Shown here: one piece after another, positions 35,638-44,560 of the stretch
Numbering within the stretch: position 1 is the stretch's first letter
Layout: each line of letters starts with the position of its first letter
NCBI RefSeq assembly: GCF_026420865.1
Contig: NZ_JAPCWC010000003.1
Location: 342,779-406,778 of the forward strand
Reading direction: 5' to 3'
DNA length: 64,000 nt
Source of the DNA: Novosphingobium clariflavum
GTDB lineage: Bacteria; Pseudomonadota; Alphaproteobacteria; Sphingomonadales; Sphingomonadaceae
Program-made: the position numbers and the translations under genes
The notes under the pieces: model-generated
Database searches by the model: none
What the model saw: only the letters and a program-made list of their open reading frames with translations
Told to the model about the DNA's origin: nothing

Positions 35638-35705
35638 ACGCTTGTCCAAGCCGCCTGTGGAGAGCATTCAGAGCCTATCCAGCCAACTGTAATGGAAGAG
35701 GGCAT

Positions 35706-36152
35706 ATGACGGTTTTGATGACTGGCGGCTGCCAGTGCGGCCGCATTCGCTTCACGGCCGAAGTGGAGCCGGAAAAGGCCTACCTCTGCCACTGCAAGAT
35801 GTGCCGCAAGGCGACCGGGGGTGTCTCCATCGCCTTCATCAACCCACCGCGCGAGAATGTGACGTGGCACAGCGAGCCGGACTGGTATCAGTCCTCTGCC
35901 ATCGCACGGCGGCCGTTCTGTTCGCACTGCGGCACGCCGCTGGGGTTCGAGTTTCTGGAAGGCGCGAAGGCCATCGACCTGACCGTCGGCAGTTTCGACG
36001 ATCCCACGCCGTTCCGGCCGGAGCACAACTATGCCACTGAATCCATGCTTCCGGCATGGGCTGACGTACGGCATCTGCCCGGCTACACGAGCGCGGAGAA
36101 TCCCAATGTGATCGATCGCTGGAAGGCGGCCGGCATGGAGCCGCCCGAATGA
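35706..36152 (+). CDS. GFA family zinc protein (glutathione-dependent formaldehyde-activating-like)
   Basis: A 148-residue protein with the GFA zinc ligands: GGCQCGRIRF (C9, C11), YLCHCKMCRKATGG and FCSHCGTPLGFE. The family includes enzymes joining glutathione and formaldehyde but most members, like this one, are of unknown activity. ATG 35706; a second ATG 12 bases on would also preserve the domain. It lies between DedA and the alpha/beta hydrolase on the same strand with short gaps. Confidence 0.9.
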   Translation: MTVLMTGGCQCGRIRFTAEVEPEKAYLCHCKMCRKATGGVSIAFINPPRENVTWHSEPDWYQSSAIARRPFCSHCGTPLGFEFLEGAKAIDLTVGSFDDPTPFRPEHNYATESMLPAWADVRHLPGYTSAENPNVIDRWKAAGMEPPE

Positions 36153-36183
36153 TCGATCGTCCCCAAAAGCAGGCGAATGTGCA

Positions 36184-36945
36184 GTGAGCGAAGCGAAGAC
36201 CGAATATCTCGAAGGTTATGCCGGCACGCGGCTGGCGGTCCATGTCATGGGCGATCACGGCGCGCGCCCGCTGCTGCTGCTGCACGGACTGTTCTCCAGC
36301 GCGGACGTGAACTGGATCAAGTACGGCAATGCGCAAATCCTGGCCGATGCCGGGTTCGAGGTGTTCATGCCGGACTTGCGCGCCCACGGGCAGAGCGGGG
36401 CGCCGCACGATGCGGAAGACTACCCTGGCGACGTGCTGGTGCGCGATCTTCAGGCGACGGTCGATCAGCTTGGCCTCGGCGATTTCGATCTTGGCGGGTT
36501 CTCGCTGGGCGCGCGCACAGCGGTGCGCGGCGTGCTGGCGGGGCTCATGCCGCGCAAGCTGATCCTGGGCGGCATGGGCCTGACCGGCCTGTCTGGCTGG
36601 GCGCGGCGTTCGGCGCATTTCGTGGATGCCATCGACCGTTTCGGCACGATCGAGCGCGGCGACAAGGCGTTCGTGGCGCAGGCCTTCATGAAGTCCATGA
36701 ACATCGACCGGGTGGCAGCGCGTCTGCTGTTGCAGTCCGTGGACGATACCTCGGCGGACGCCATCGCGCAGATCGCCATGCCCACGCTCTGCGTCTGCGG
36801 CAAGGACGACCATGACAACGGCTCCGCGCCCGAACTGGCGGCGGCGCTGCCCGATGGCCACTATGTGGAGACGCCGGGCAATCACATGTCCTCGGTGACG
36901 TTCAAGGACATGGGCAGGGCCATGGCGGCGTTCCTGCTCGATTGA
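36184..36945 (+). CDS. Alpha/beta hydrolase
   Basis: A 253-residue cytosolic hydrolase from GTG 36184. The oxyanion region is LLLHGLFSSADVNWIKYG, the nucleophile elbow GGFSLGARTAVRG (Ser), the acid CGKDDHDNG and the base His in ETPGNHMSSV, giving a complete triad. Esterase, lipase or C-C hydrolase activity cannot be distinguished. It starts 31 bases after the GFA gene and may be co-transcribed. Confidence 0.9.
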   Translation: MSEAKTEYLEGYAGTRLAVHVMGDHGARPLLLLHGLFSSADVNWIKYGNAQILADAGFEVFMPDLRAHGQSGAPHDAEDYPGDVLVRDLQATVDQLGLGDFDLGGFSLGARTAVRGVLAGLMPRKLILGGMGLTGLSGWARRSAHFVDAIDRFGTIERGDKAFVAQAFMKSMNIDRVAARLLLQSVDDTSADAIAQIAMPTLCVCGKDDHDNGSAPELAAALPDGHYVETPGNHMSSVTFKDMGRAMAAFLLD

Positions 36946-37080
36946 GGGGGGATTGCGCACAATTGTGCAATTGTGTGCCGGATGCGAAATAATCCGGCAC
37001 CACCCGCCCCGAAACGGTTGATCTGACGGCAGGCCCGGCTAGTCTCCGTCGCCATCAGAACATACCAAGAGGGCACCCCC

Positions 37081-38919
37081 ATGAAATTCGCATCCACCGC
37101 GCGTGCGGCGCTGGCCGCCGGGCTTTGCTTCGGCCTTGCGGTTCCGGCTTTCGCCGAGGAAGCCAAGGCAGACTATCCCGTCACCGCCGCCGGCGCCGCG
37201 CAGTTCATCGCCGACGCCGAAAAGGATCTGTTCCCCGCCTCGGTGGACAATGCGCGGATCAACTGGGTGAACTACACCTACATCACCGACGATACCGATG
37301 CGCTGGCGGCGCAGTCGAACGCGGCCATCACCGAGAAGCAGGTGGCCTACGCCGTTGCCGCAGCGAAGTTCGCGAACATTCCGGGTCTCGATCCCGATGT
37401 CGCCCGCAAGCTCTCCATCCTGCGTCAGGGCATCGTCCTGCCCGCGCCGACCAAGCCCGGCGCGGCCGATGAGCTGAGCACGATCTCCACCCGTCTTGCC
37501 TCCACGTACGGCAAGGGCCGCGGCACGCTGGACGGCAAGGAAATCAACGGCTCGGATATCGAGGCGGAGATGGGCAACCTTGCGCACACCCCGGCCGAAT
37601 TCGCCGAGATGTGGACCAGCTGGCACAACAACGTCGGCGCGCCGATGAAGAACGACTATGTGAAGATGGTCGGCATCGCCAATCAGGGTGCCAAGGAACT
37701 CGGCTATGCCGACGTCGGCGCCATGTGGCGTTCGGGCTACGACATGAGCCCCGAGCAGTTCTCGGCCGAAACGCAGCGGCTGTGGGAAGAAGTGAAGCCG
37801 CTCTACCTCGCGCTCCACACTTACGTGCGCCACAAGCTGAACGAGAAGTACGGCGATGCGGTGCAGCCCAAGACCGGCCCGATCCGCGCCGACCTGTTGG
37901 GCAACATGTGGTCGCAGGAGTGGGGCATCATCTACCCGCTGGTCGCTCCGGCGGGCGCGGGCGATCTTGGCTATGACATCGGCGCGCTGCTGAAGGCCAA
38001 GGGCAAGACCCCGCTGGACATGGTGAAGTATGGCGAGGGCTTCTACTCCTCGCTCGGCTTCGCGCCGCTGCCGGAGACGTTCTGGAAGCGCTCGATGTTC
38101 GTGAAGCCCGCCGACCGCGAGGTGATCTGCCACGCGTCGGCCTGGGATATCGACAACAAGGACGATGTGCGCATCAAGATGTGCACCAAGGTGAATTCGG
38201 AAGACTTCGTCACCATTCACCACGAACTGGGTCACAACTACTACCAGCGCGCCTACAACCAGCAGCCTTACCTCTATCTCAACGGCGCCAACGACGGTTT
38301 CCACGAGGCGATCGGCGACTTCATCGCGCTGTCGATCACCCCGCAGTACCTCGTGCAGATCGGCCTGCTCGACAAGGACAAGGTGCCGAGCGCCGACAAG
38401 GACATCGGCCTGCTGCTGCGCCAGGCGATGGACAAGGTGGCGTTCCTGCCGTTCGGCCTGCTGATCGACCGCTATCGCTGGGGCATCTTCGACGGTTCGA
38501 TCCAGCCTGCCGACTACAACAAGGCCTGGACCAAGATGCGTCAGGACTATCAGGGCATCGTACCGCCTTCGGCCCGCCCGGATGACGGCTTCGATGCCGG
38601 CGCCAAGTTCCACGTGCCGGGCAACACGCCCTACACGCGCTACTTCCTGGCTCGCATCTTCCAGTTCCAGTTCTATGAAGCCGCGTGCAAGCAGGCCGGC
38701 TGGAAGGGCCCGCTTCACCGTTGCAGCTTCTACGGCAACAAGAAGGTGGGCGAGAACCTCGATCGCATGCTGAAGATGGGCATGTCGAAGCCCTGGCCGG
38801 AAGCGCTCAAGGCCTTCACCGGCAGCGACAAGCTGAGCGCCAAGCCGATGCTTGCCTACTTCGCGCCGCTCAAGAAGTGGCTCGACGAGCAGAACAAGGG
38901 CGAGAAGGCCGGCTGGTAA
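37081..38919 (+). CDS. M2 family peptidyl-dipeptidase A (ACE-like metallopeptidase)
   Basis: A 612-residue exported zinc peptidase. The signal peptide is MKFASTARAALAAGLCFGLA, cut near AFA-EE (residue 25). The gluzincin motif HELGH is at 381-385 and the third zinc ligand E409 is in GFHEAIGDF; EWGIIYPLVAPAG and YGEGFYSSLGFAPLPETFW are also family hallmarks. It removes C-terminal dipeptides from peptides in the periplasm, supporting peptide use. Length matches bacterial ACE homologues. A terminator follows. Confidence 0.96.
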   Translation: MKFASTARAALAAGLCFGLAVPAFAEEAKADYPVTAAGAAQFIADAEKDLFPASVDNARINWVNYTYITDDTDALAAQSNAAITEKQVAYAVAAAKFANIPGLDPDVARKLSILRQGIVLPAPTKPGAADELSTISTRLASTYGKGRGTLDGKEINGSDIEAEMGNLAHTPAEFAEMWTSWHNNVGAPMKNDYVKMVGIANQGAKELGYADVGAMWRSGYDMSPEQFSAETQRLWEEVKPLYLALHTYVRHKLNEKYGDAVQPKTGPIRADLLGNMWSQEWGIIYPLVAPAGAGDLGYDIGALLKAKGKTPLDMVKYGEGFYSSLGFAPLPETFWKRSMFVKPADREVICHASAWDIDNKDDVRIKMCTKVNSEDFVTIHHELGHNYYQRAYNQQPYLYLNGANDGFHEAIGDFIALSITPQYLVQIGLLDKDKVPSADKDIGLLLRQAMDKVAFLPFGLLIDRYRWGIFDGSIQPADYNKAWTKMRQDYQGIVPPSARPDDGFDAGAKFHVPGNTPYTRYFLARIFQFQFYEAACKQAGWKGPLHRCSFYGNKKVGENLDRMLKMGMSKPWPEALKAFTGSDKLSAKPMLAYFAPLKKWLDEQNKGEKAGW

Positions 38920-38945
38920 CGGCGGCCACAGCCTGAAAAGGGAAG

Positions 38946-38980
38946 GGGGCTCTCCGCCGCAGGGTGGAGAGCCCCTTTTT
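38946..38980 (+). terminator. Terminator of the M2 peptidase gene
   Basis: GGGGCTCTCC (38946-38955), ten-base loop, GGAGAGCCCC (38966-38975), then TTTTT. The preceding AAGGG on the other strand gives only a weak T-run for the convergent lipoprotein gene. Confidence 0.9.
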
Positions 38981-38985
38981 CGTGT

Positions 38986-39387
38986 CTATCGAAGCTTGGG
39001 CATCCACGAGGGGCCGGTGTCGCTGGCGGCAGCATTGGTGAGATTGCCGATCCAGAGCGACGGATGGCCGGAGCGCGGCAGGATGTGGCCCGAGAAGCGG
39101 AAAGTCACGAAGCGCGGATTTCCGGCCAGTACCTGGGTCAGCGCATCGTTGGCATCGCGCGAAAGCTCGAAATGATTGCGGCCGGTGTGATCGTCGCATC
39201 CCGGCGCCTGGAGGGAGAAACCATCCACGCTGGAGACGAGTACCGCCTGGCCTTGCACGGGGCCGAATGAGGAGCTGTTGACGTTCCAGCAGGAACCGAG
39301 ATCGGCGGCGGGCTTCAGTTCCGAGCAGCCTGTGGCTGTCAGCAGAAGCAGGCTTGCAAGAGAAAATCCGGCACGGGCAGCTTTCAT
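38986..39387 (-). CDS. Putative lipoprotein, unknown function
   Basis: A 133-residue protein with a lipoprotein signal: charged MKAARAGF, hydrophobic SLASLLLLTATG and then C21 (ATGC, an acceptable but not ideal lipobox). The mature part has two further cysteines (LGSCWNVN, APGCDDHTG), suggesting a disulfide in the periplasm, and no domain I recognise. It is convergent with the M2 peptidase and downstream, on the other side, of the TonB-dependent receptor's 3' end. Confidence 0.72.
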   Translation of the reverse strand: MKAARAGFSLASLLLLTATGCSELKPAADLGSCWNVNSSSFGPVQGQAVLVSSVDGFSLQAPGCDDHTGRNHFELSRDANDALTQVLAGNPRFVTFRFSGHILPRSGHPSLWIGNLTNAAASDTGPSWMPKLR

Positions 39388-39504
39388 AAGCAGTCTTGTC
39401 CTCTTCCCAACTTACCGGCCGACTTTCGCGGCCTTCTTACGGCGAGGATGACTTGCATTTGCCGGTCTTGCAACCGGGCTGTTGAAATGGCCCGTCCGGG
39501 CACG

Positions 39505-39535
39505 AAAAAGGGAGCCGGTTTGACCCGGCTCCCTT
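39505..39535 (-). terminator. Terminator of the TonB-dependent receptor gene
   Basis: On the minus strand GGGAGCCGG (39533-39525) and CCGGCTCCC (39518-39510) form a 9-bp stem around a six-base loop, followed by TTTTTCG. It begins about 25 bases after the receptor stop codon. Confidence 0.9.
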
Positions 39536-39559
39536 CCCCGTGACGAAACGGTGTTTCGA

Positions 39560-42397
39560 TCAGAAGTCCATCTTGATGCTCGTGAAGAACGTGCGGCCAT
39601 AGACGTCGTAGGTCGAAGGATAGGTGTTCGACTGTTCCTGGTTGTCGCCGAGGATCGGCGGCTTCTTGTCGAACATGTTGTTCATGCCGATCGACCAGGT
39701 GAAGCGCTTGGCGACGTCGACCGTCGCGGTCAGGTCGAAGTAGTCGTAGGCCTTGATCTTCTCGACTGCGTAAGGCGTCGAATCGTCGTCGTCCTTCACC
39801 GCCGAAAGGTGGCGCCAGGCCAGCGACAGGCCGAAACCGTCAGTCTGCCAGGTCGCGCGGCCATTGAGGCGCCACGATGCGTAGACGTTGCCGCAGTTGA
39901 GGCCGAACTTGCCCGCGCAGTTGTAGACGATGTCCGGGATCGAGGCGAGCGGGTGGAACGCCCAGTTCATCAGGTACGTGCCGGCGAGACGCAGGTTCAG
40001 CTTGCTCGCATTGTTCGCACCGAATGCCAGCGGGATCGAGTACTGGGCGTCGAAGTCGATGCCGTCGGTTTTCACACCGCCAGAGTTGGCGAGCGTGTCG
40101 ATTGCGCCCGTGATCGTGCCCGAACTGTCGCGCGGCAACAGCGAGCAGGCGCTGCTGTCATACGAAGTCCAGCCATTGTTTTTATCGCCGTAGCAGGCCG
40201 TCAGGATGCTGCCGACGCCGGCCGAGGTGATGTAGTTGTCGATCTTGATGTGGTAGTAGTCGACGGTGATCGACAGGCGGGGCAGGAACGAGGGCTGGAG
40301 CACCGCACCGAAGGTGTAGGTGTTCGCGGTTTCCTCGCGCAGGTCCGGATTGCCGCCGCTATAGGTCTGGATCTGGCTGGCACTGGCGTTGTAATCGCCA
40401 GAGCCGACCGAGGCAGCCGGAACGCCGTCGCGGACGCAGGCATCGTAGAGGTTCTGGCTGAAGTCCGAAGAGCTTGAGTTCGCGTACTTGGTCGAGCAAG
40501 GATCCGTCGCGCTGGGATAACCTTCCGACTGTCCGGCGTAGAGATCGCTGACCGTCGGAGCACGGACCGCGCGCGAATACTGCGCACGCAGGCTGATGTC
40601 CTTGATCGGCGCATAGACGAGGCCTGCCGAGAAGGTCCCGACCGACTTCGCCGCCGTCGAGTAGTACGAGTAGCGGGCAGCGCCGTTGAACTCGAGGCGA
40701 TTGACGAAGGGTTTGTCGGCGAGCAGCGGCACGTCGATTTCGGTGAAGAGTTCCTTCACATTGTAGCCGCCCGAGGTCGGTTCGCTGCCGTTGAAGCCGA
40801 CAACGTCGCCCGAGGACAGCAATTCGTCGGGCTCGTAGCTGCCGTGCTCGTTGCGGTATTCGCCGCCGAACACGATACCGGCCGGGCCCGCGCCGAGGTC
40901 GAACAGGTTGTTGTTCGTGATGGCGCCCGAAACGACCTTCTCGGTGATCGTCGAACGGTTGACGGTGTCGACTTCCAGGAAGTCCACCGCAGCCTGGCTC
41001 AGATTGCCTGCGCCGAAGATGTTGGCGGGAACGCAGCCGTTGCTGGTGTCGCTGCACACCAGGTTGCCATCGGCATCGTAGGTGGTCTTGAGGGCCTGTT
41101 CGAGGCGACTGCGCGAGATGTTGCCGTACTGGTGCTCGACCTGGCGGGTACGCGCATAGCTGCCGTAGACGTCGTAGCTCCAGCCGCTCCCGATGTCGCC
41201 ACGGGCGCCGAACACGCCGCGCAGGGCCTTGCTGTCCATCACCGAGATGCGGTCGCCCACTTCCGAAAGGCGGCGATAGATGTTGGCGGTGGTGTAGCCG
41301 TCGCCATCGGTGTCGTAGCTTTGCAGCAGCGCCTGGCTATCGGCCGAGAGGAACGAGGAATCGTTGTCGATCTCGAAGCTGCCGGTAACCGGGGTCGGTG
41401 CGAGCTGGTTCTTGACGCGGTTATGGACGTACTGGCCTTCGGTGTAGAAGGTCAGCGCATTGCTGACGTCAAAATGGGCCTGTCCGAAGAACAGCTTGCG
41501 GGTCTGCGGGACCTGCAGATAATTCTCGGAGGCGTAGTTGTAGGCGTCTGACGACGTATAGTCGGAATAGCTGCCGCTCTCGTCGAACTTGTAGTTCTTG
41601 CCGCCGATGTTGAGGCGGGTCGAGGGGATGCTGGCCGATCCACCATTGGTGAGGTAGTAGTTGATGTCATCATCGGTGGCGTCGGTCTGCGTCGTTGCCG
41701 TGTACGACCGGGCGGACTGCTTGATCGCCTTGCGCTTGCTGTATTCGCCGTAAAGCGTGATGTTGCCGCGGCCGTCTGCGAAGTTCTTGCCGACAAGGAC
41801 ACCGCCCGTCCATTGCGCGCCGTCGCCGGAATCGGTCAGGCGGTAGTCGGCATTGGCCTGAACGCCTTCGAAGTCCTGCTTGGTGACGAAGTTGATGACG
41901 CCGCTGATCGCGTCGGAGCCGTAGACGGCCGACTTGCCGCCAGTCACCACGTCAGCGCGCTCTATCAGTGCGGTCGGGATGGTGTTGAGGTCGACGATCT
42001 GGTTGGTGTCATACGAGACGTAGCGGCGGCCGTTGACCAGCACCAGCGTGCGCTGGGCGCCAAGGCCGCGAAGGTCTGCCGTGGCAACGCCGCCGCCCGG
42101 GTTGTTCGAGGCGCCGCCGGAGCCGGGGAGAACCTGCGGCAGGTCCTTCAGGATCGCTTCGATGTTCTGCTGGCCGGTGAGCGCGATCTCTTCCTTGCTC
42201 ATCGCCATGATCGGCGCGGCCTGTTCGAGATTGGCATTGTGCAGACGCGAGCCCGTGACGACGATCGCTGCACCGCCAGAACTGTCGGCGGAAGAGTCGG
42301 AGGTGGAATCCGGGGTGGTGTCCTGGGCCTGAGCTGCGACCGGCAGACCCATGAGGAGCGTGGACGCCAGCAGAAGGCGCTTCATCTCGGTTTGCAT
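39560..42397 (-). CDS. TonB-dependent outer membrane receptor
   Basis: A 945-residue receptor: signal peptide MKRLLLASTLLMGLPVAAQA, an Asp/Ser-rich spacer, a TonB-box-like AAIVVTGSRL, a plug domain (AILKDLPQVLPGSGG, LVLVNGRRYVSYD, DAISGVINFVTKQ) and a long beta-barrel ending in the C-terminal aromatic FTSIKMDF. It imports an unknown large or scarce substrate; the style resembles sphingomonad receptors for peptides or glycans rather than siderophores. ATG 42397 follows AGGGAG. Its leader holds two hairpins. No substrate-processing genes are directly adjacent except amn upstream. Confidence 0.95.
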   Translation of the reverse strand: MQTEMKRLLLASTLLMGLPVAAQAQDTTPDSTSDSSADSSGGAAIVVTGSRLHNANLEQAAPIMAMSKEEIALTGQQNIEAILKDLPQVLPGSGGASNNPGGGVATADLRGLGAQRTLVLVNGRRYVSYDTNQIVDLNTIPTALIERADVVTGGKSAVYGSDAISGVINFVTKQDFEGVQANADYRLTDSGDGAQWTGGVLVGKNFADGRGNITLYGEYSKRKAIKQSARSYTATTQTDATDDDINYYLTNGGSASIPSTRLNIGGKNYKFDESGSYSDYTSSDAYNYASENYLQVPQTRKLFFGQAHFDVSNALTFYTEGQYVHNRVKNQLAPTPVTGSFEIDNDSSFLSADSQALLQSYDTDGDGYTTANIYRRLSEVGDRISVMDSKALRGVFGARGDIGSGWSYDVYGSYARTRQVEHQYGNISRSRLEQALKTTYDADGNLVCSDTSNGCVPANIFGAGNLSQAAVDFLEVDTVNRSTITEKVVSGAITNNNLFDLGAGPAGIVFGGEYRNEHGSYEPDELLSSGDVVGFNGSEPTSGGYNVKELFTEIDVPLLADKPFVNRLEFNGAARYSYYSTAAKSVGTFSAGLVYAPIKDISLRAQYSRAVRAPTVSDLYAGQSEGYPSATDPCSTKYANSSSSDFSQNLYDACVRDGVPAASVGSGDYNASASQIQTYSGGNPDLREETANTYTFGAVLQPSFLPRLSITVDYYHIKIDNYITSAGVGSILTACYGDKNNGWTSYDSSACSLLPRDSSGTITGAIDTLANSGGVKTDGIDFDAQYSIPLAFGANNASKLNLRLAGTYLMNWAFHPLASIPDIVYNCAGKFGLNCGNVYASWRLNGRATWQTDGFGLSLAWRHLSAVKDDDDSTPYAVEKIKAYDYFDLTATVDVAKRFTWSIGMNNMFDKKPPILGDNQEQSNTYPSTYDVYGRTFFTSIKMDF

Positions 42398-42420
42398 TGA
42401 TTACTCCCTATTGCGGATCC

Positions 42421-42493
42421 CGACGCGGGAGAGGGTGTGCGCGTCGAAATCAGGCCGCAGATGTGCGAGGGAGTCCCGCATTTGTCATGCGGG
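42421..42493 (-). promoter_or_regulatory. Structured 5' leader of the TonB-dependent receptor gene
   Basis: Two perfect 7-bp hairpins precede the gene: CGACGCG/CGCGTCG (42421-42427 with 42440-42446) and CCCGCAT/ATGCGGG (42475-42481 with 42487-42493). If transcription starts in the AT-rich DNA beyond 42500, both lie in the 5' untranslated region. Neither matches the cobalamin riboswitch core I know. A regulatory role is inference. Confidence 0.4.
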
Positions 42494-42777
42494 TTTAATA
42501 GTTATGATTGATTGATTCGGCTTCAGTTGTAGAACTGTCACAACTATTTCACGCAATGAAAATAACATGAAAAGTTAAAGAAATTGTTTGAAATATGGAT
42601 GAAATAAGATCTGTTCTAGATTTTATTCCTTATTTTGTTTGCCGCTATTTGATTTATCGTCGACCATCAAGATAAAATTGCTCATAATATCGTATAATGT
42701 GGAATATAATTCCATGAATGGGCGATTGTTTAACGGCAATGTGCGTTGCTGCGGTTTCGTCACCATGGAGCTGCCAC
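42494..42777. other. AT-rich intergenic island between the receptor and amn genes
   Basis: Around 42490-42715 the sequence is strongly A/T-rich by eye, in sharp contrast to the rest of the window. It has a perfect TATAAT at 42693-42698 without a matching -35 box, the inverted repeat GGAAT-ATA-ATTCC (42701-42713) and GTTGT/ACAAC arms near 42527-42545. It probably carries the receptor promoter. Short open frames here lack ribosome-binding sites and look random. Confidence 0.6.
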
Positions 42778-42808
42778 AAAAAACGCCGCCTTCGGCGAAG
42801 GCGGCGTT
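42778..42808 (-). terminator. Terminator of amn
   Basis: On the minus strand AACGCCGCCTTC, loop GCC, GAAGGCGGCG and a run of six Ts (A-run 42778-42783). It lies about 45 bases after the amn stop. Confidence 0.92.
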
Positions 42809-42851
42809 TCGTGGTGGATCAAGAGGCGGCGCGTGGGCGCGTCGCCGCCGA

Positions 42852-44282
42852 TCAGCGGAAGGGAGGTTCGTTGAAGGCGCGCAGCTTGCGGCTGTGCAGG
42901 CGCTCGCCTTCCGCACGCAGCAGGTCGCAGGCCTGAAGGCCGATCTTGAGGTGGCTGGCGATCGCCTCTTCGTAGAAGCGGTTGGCCTGACCCGGCAGCT
43001 TCAACTCGCCGTGGATCGGCTTGTCCGAGACGCAGAGCAAGGTGCCGTAGGGAACGCGGAAGCGATAGCCCTGCGCGCTGATCGTGGCGCTTTCCATGTC
43101 GATGCCGATGGCACGGCTGAGGCTGAAGCGATGCGCGGACTCGGTGTAGCGCAGTTCCCAGTTGCGATCGTCGGTGGTGACGATGGTGCCGGTACGCATG
43201 CGCTTCTTGAGATTGGCGCCGCCTTCGCCGCTGACCGTTTCGGCCGCACTGGCGAGGGCCTGCTGCACTTCGGCAATCGCCGGCAGCGGGATCTCGGGTG
43301 GCAGCACGTGATCGAGCACATGGTCGTCGCGCAAGTAGGCATGGGCGAGGACGTAGTCGCCGATGCGCTGGCCTTCGCGCAAGCCGCCGCAGTGGCCGAT
43401 CATCAGCCAGACTTCCGGACGGATCACCGCGAGGTGGTCGGTGATGGTCTTGGCGTTGGACGGGCCGACGCCGATGTTCACCAGGGTGATGCCCGACTTG
43501 TCCGGACGGATCAGGTGGTAGGCGGGCATCTGGTGGCGGCGCCATGCGGTATCGGACAGGCGCTCGCGCGCATTGTCGACCGGCGCGTCGAGGTAGAGGC
43601 CGCCGGCGCCGGAAAGTGCGGTGTACCCGTCCGTGCCGATCTGCTTACCGGCCCAGTCCACGAACTCGTCCACGTAGCGGTGGTAGTTGGTGAAGAGGAT
43701 GAAGCGCTGGCAGTGCTCGACGCTGGTGCCGGTGTAGTGCTGGAGGCGGGCCAGGCTGAAGTCGGTGCGAAGGCCGTCGAACAGGGCCAGCGGCAGCGGT
43801 TCGTCCTGGGGCTGCAGGAACACGCCGTCGGCGATCTCGTCGCCGATCATGGCGAGTTCGGTGGTCGGGAAGTGCGCGGCGAGTTCCTGCGGCGTCACGC
43901 TGCCCATGCCGATGCCGTCAAGCACGTAGGGGAAGGGAATCTCCTGGGTGGAGCGGCTGACCTCGATCTCGACCTCGTAATCCTCGTGGAGCAGGCCGAG
44001 CTGTTCCTTGAGGTAGTCCGCGAAGAGGCGCGGGCGGGTGATCGTGGTGACGTAAGTGCCTGCGTCGTTCAGGCGGCCGAACGAGCGGCTATAGAGCGAG
44101 CCGCGCTCGACACCTTTGTAGGTGATGCGCAGTTCCGGATAGCACCATGCGTGCGTCTCGCGGCGTTCGGACGGGGGAAGGGTGCCGTGCTCGACAAAGG
44201 CGGCAATGTCGGCCTTCAGGGTGGTGACGGCGGTTTCGTAGACGCGGACCAGTTCCGCGACGGTGCTTTCTATCGTTTCCAT
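42852..44282 (-). CDS. amn: AMP nucleosidase
   Basis: A 476-residue enzyme splitting AMP into adenine and ribose 5-phosphate, tuning adenylate pools. An N-terminal AMP nucleosidase-specific domain (YPELRITYKGVERGSLYSRS) precedes the nucleoside phosphorylase-like catalytic domain: NIGVGPSNAKTITDHLAVIR, WLMIGHCGGLREGQ, GIDMESATISAQGYRF and LLCVSDKPIHGE. ATG 44282 is taken; a GTG nine bases upstream is possible and no clear Shine-Dalgarno decides. Length is usual (E. coli 484). Confidence 0.96.
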   Translation of the reverse strand: METIESTVAELVRVYETAVTTLKADIAAFVEHGTLPPSERRETHAWCYPELRITYKGVERGSLYSRSFGRLNDAGTYVTTITRPRLFADYLKEQLGLLHEDYEVEIEVSRSTQEIPFPYVLDGIGMGSVTPQELAAHFPTTELAMIGDEIADGVFLQPQDEPLPLALFDGLRTDFSLARLQHYTGTSVEHCQRFILFTNYHRYVDEFVDWAGKQIGTDGYTALSGAGGLYLDAPVDNARERLSDTAWRRHQMPAYHLIRPDKSGITLVNIGVGPSNAKTITDHLAVIRPEVWLMIGHCGGLREGQRIGDYVLAHAYLRDDHVLDHVLPPEIPLPAIAEVQQALASAAETVSGEGGANLKKRMRTGTIVTTDDRNWELRYTESAHRFSLSRAIGIDMESATISAQGYRFRVPYGTLLCVSDKPIHGELKLPGQANRFYEEAIASHLKIGLQACDLLRAEGERLHSRKLRAFNEPPFR

Positions 44283-44492
44283 CTCCCACACTTACGCGAT
44301 TCGTATTGCAGTGCAATAGTCACTGCGCACGTTCGCGGGCGAGGCAAGAGAACGTCTTGCCATTGCCATTGCCACATCGGGCTTCGTTCATCTGCAGGAA
44401 GCGGAAAGCGCGGCGACGAAGGCACGTTCCACCGGCATGTGCCTGGCGCAAGTCGCTCCGGATGTTGGCCGTCATCGAGCTTGCAGGCAAAA

Positions 44493-44529
44493 GAAAAGCC
44501 CTCGTTCCACAGGGGAGCGAGGGCTTTTC
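44493..44529 (-). terminator. Terminator of the rpsF-rpsR-rplI operon
   Basis: GAAAAGCCCTCGTTCC (44493-44508) and GGAGCGAGGGCTTTTC (44514-44529) form a 16-bp stem with one G-U/mismatch and a five-base loop; on the minus strand the left arm ends in TTTTC followed by TTTTG. Confidence 0.9.
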
Positions 44530-44560
44530 CGAAACGCTTTGGTCAAGCGGAAGGGGAAGC

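Noticed and set aside
42421..42493. Cobalamin riboswitch in the TonB-dependent receptor leader
   Set aside because: Two short hairpins exist but I do not find the conserved B12-box core or the long multi-branched structure.
42623..42916. A 97-codon minus-strand frame crossing the AT-rich island
   Set aside because: It runs from inside amn through its terminator into AT-rich DNA; no ribosome-binding site and no coherent composition.
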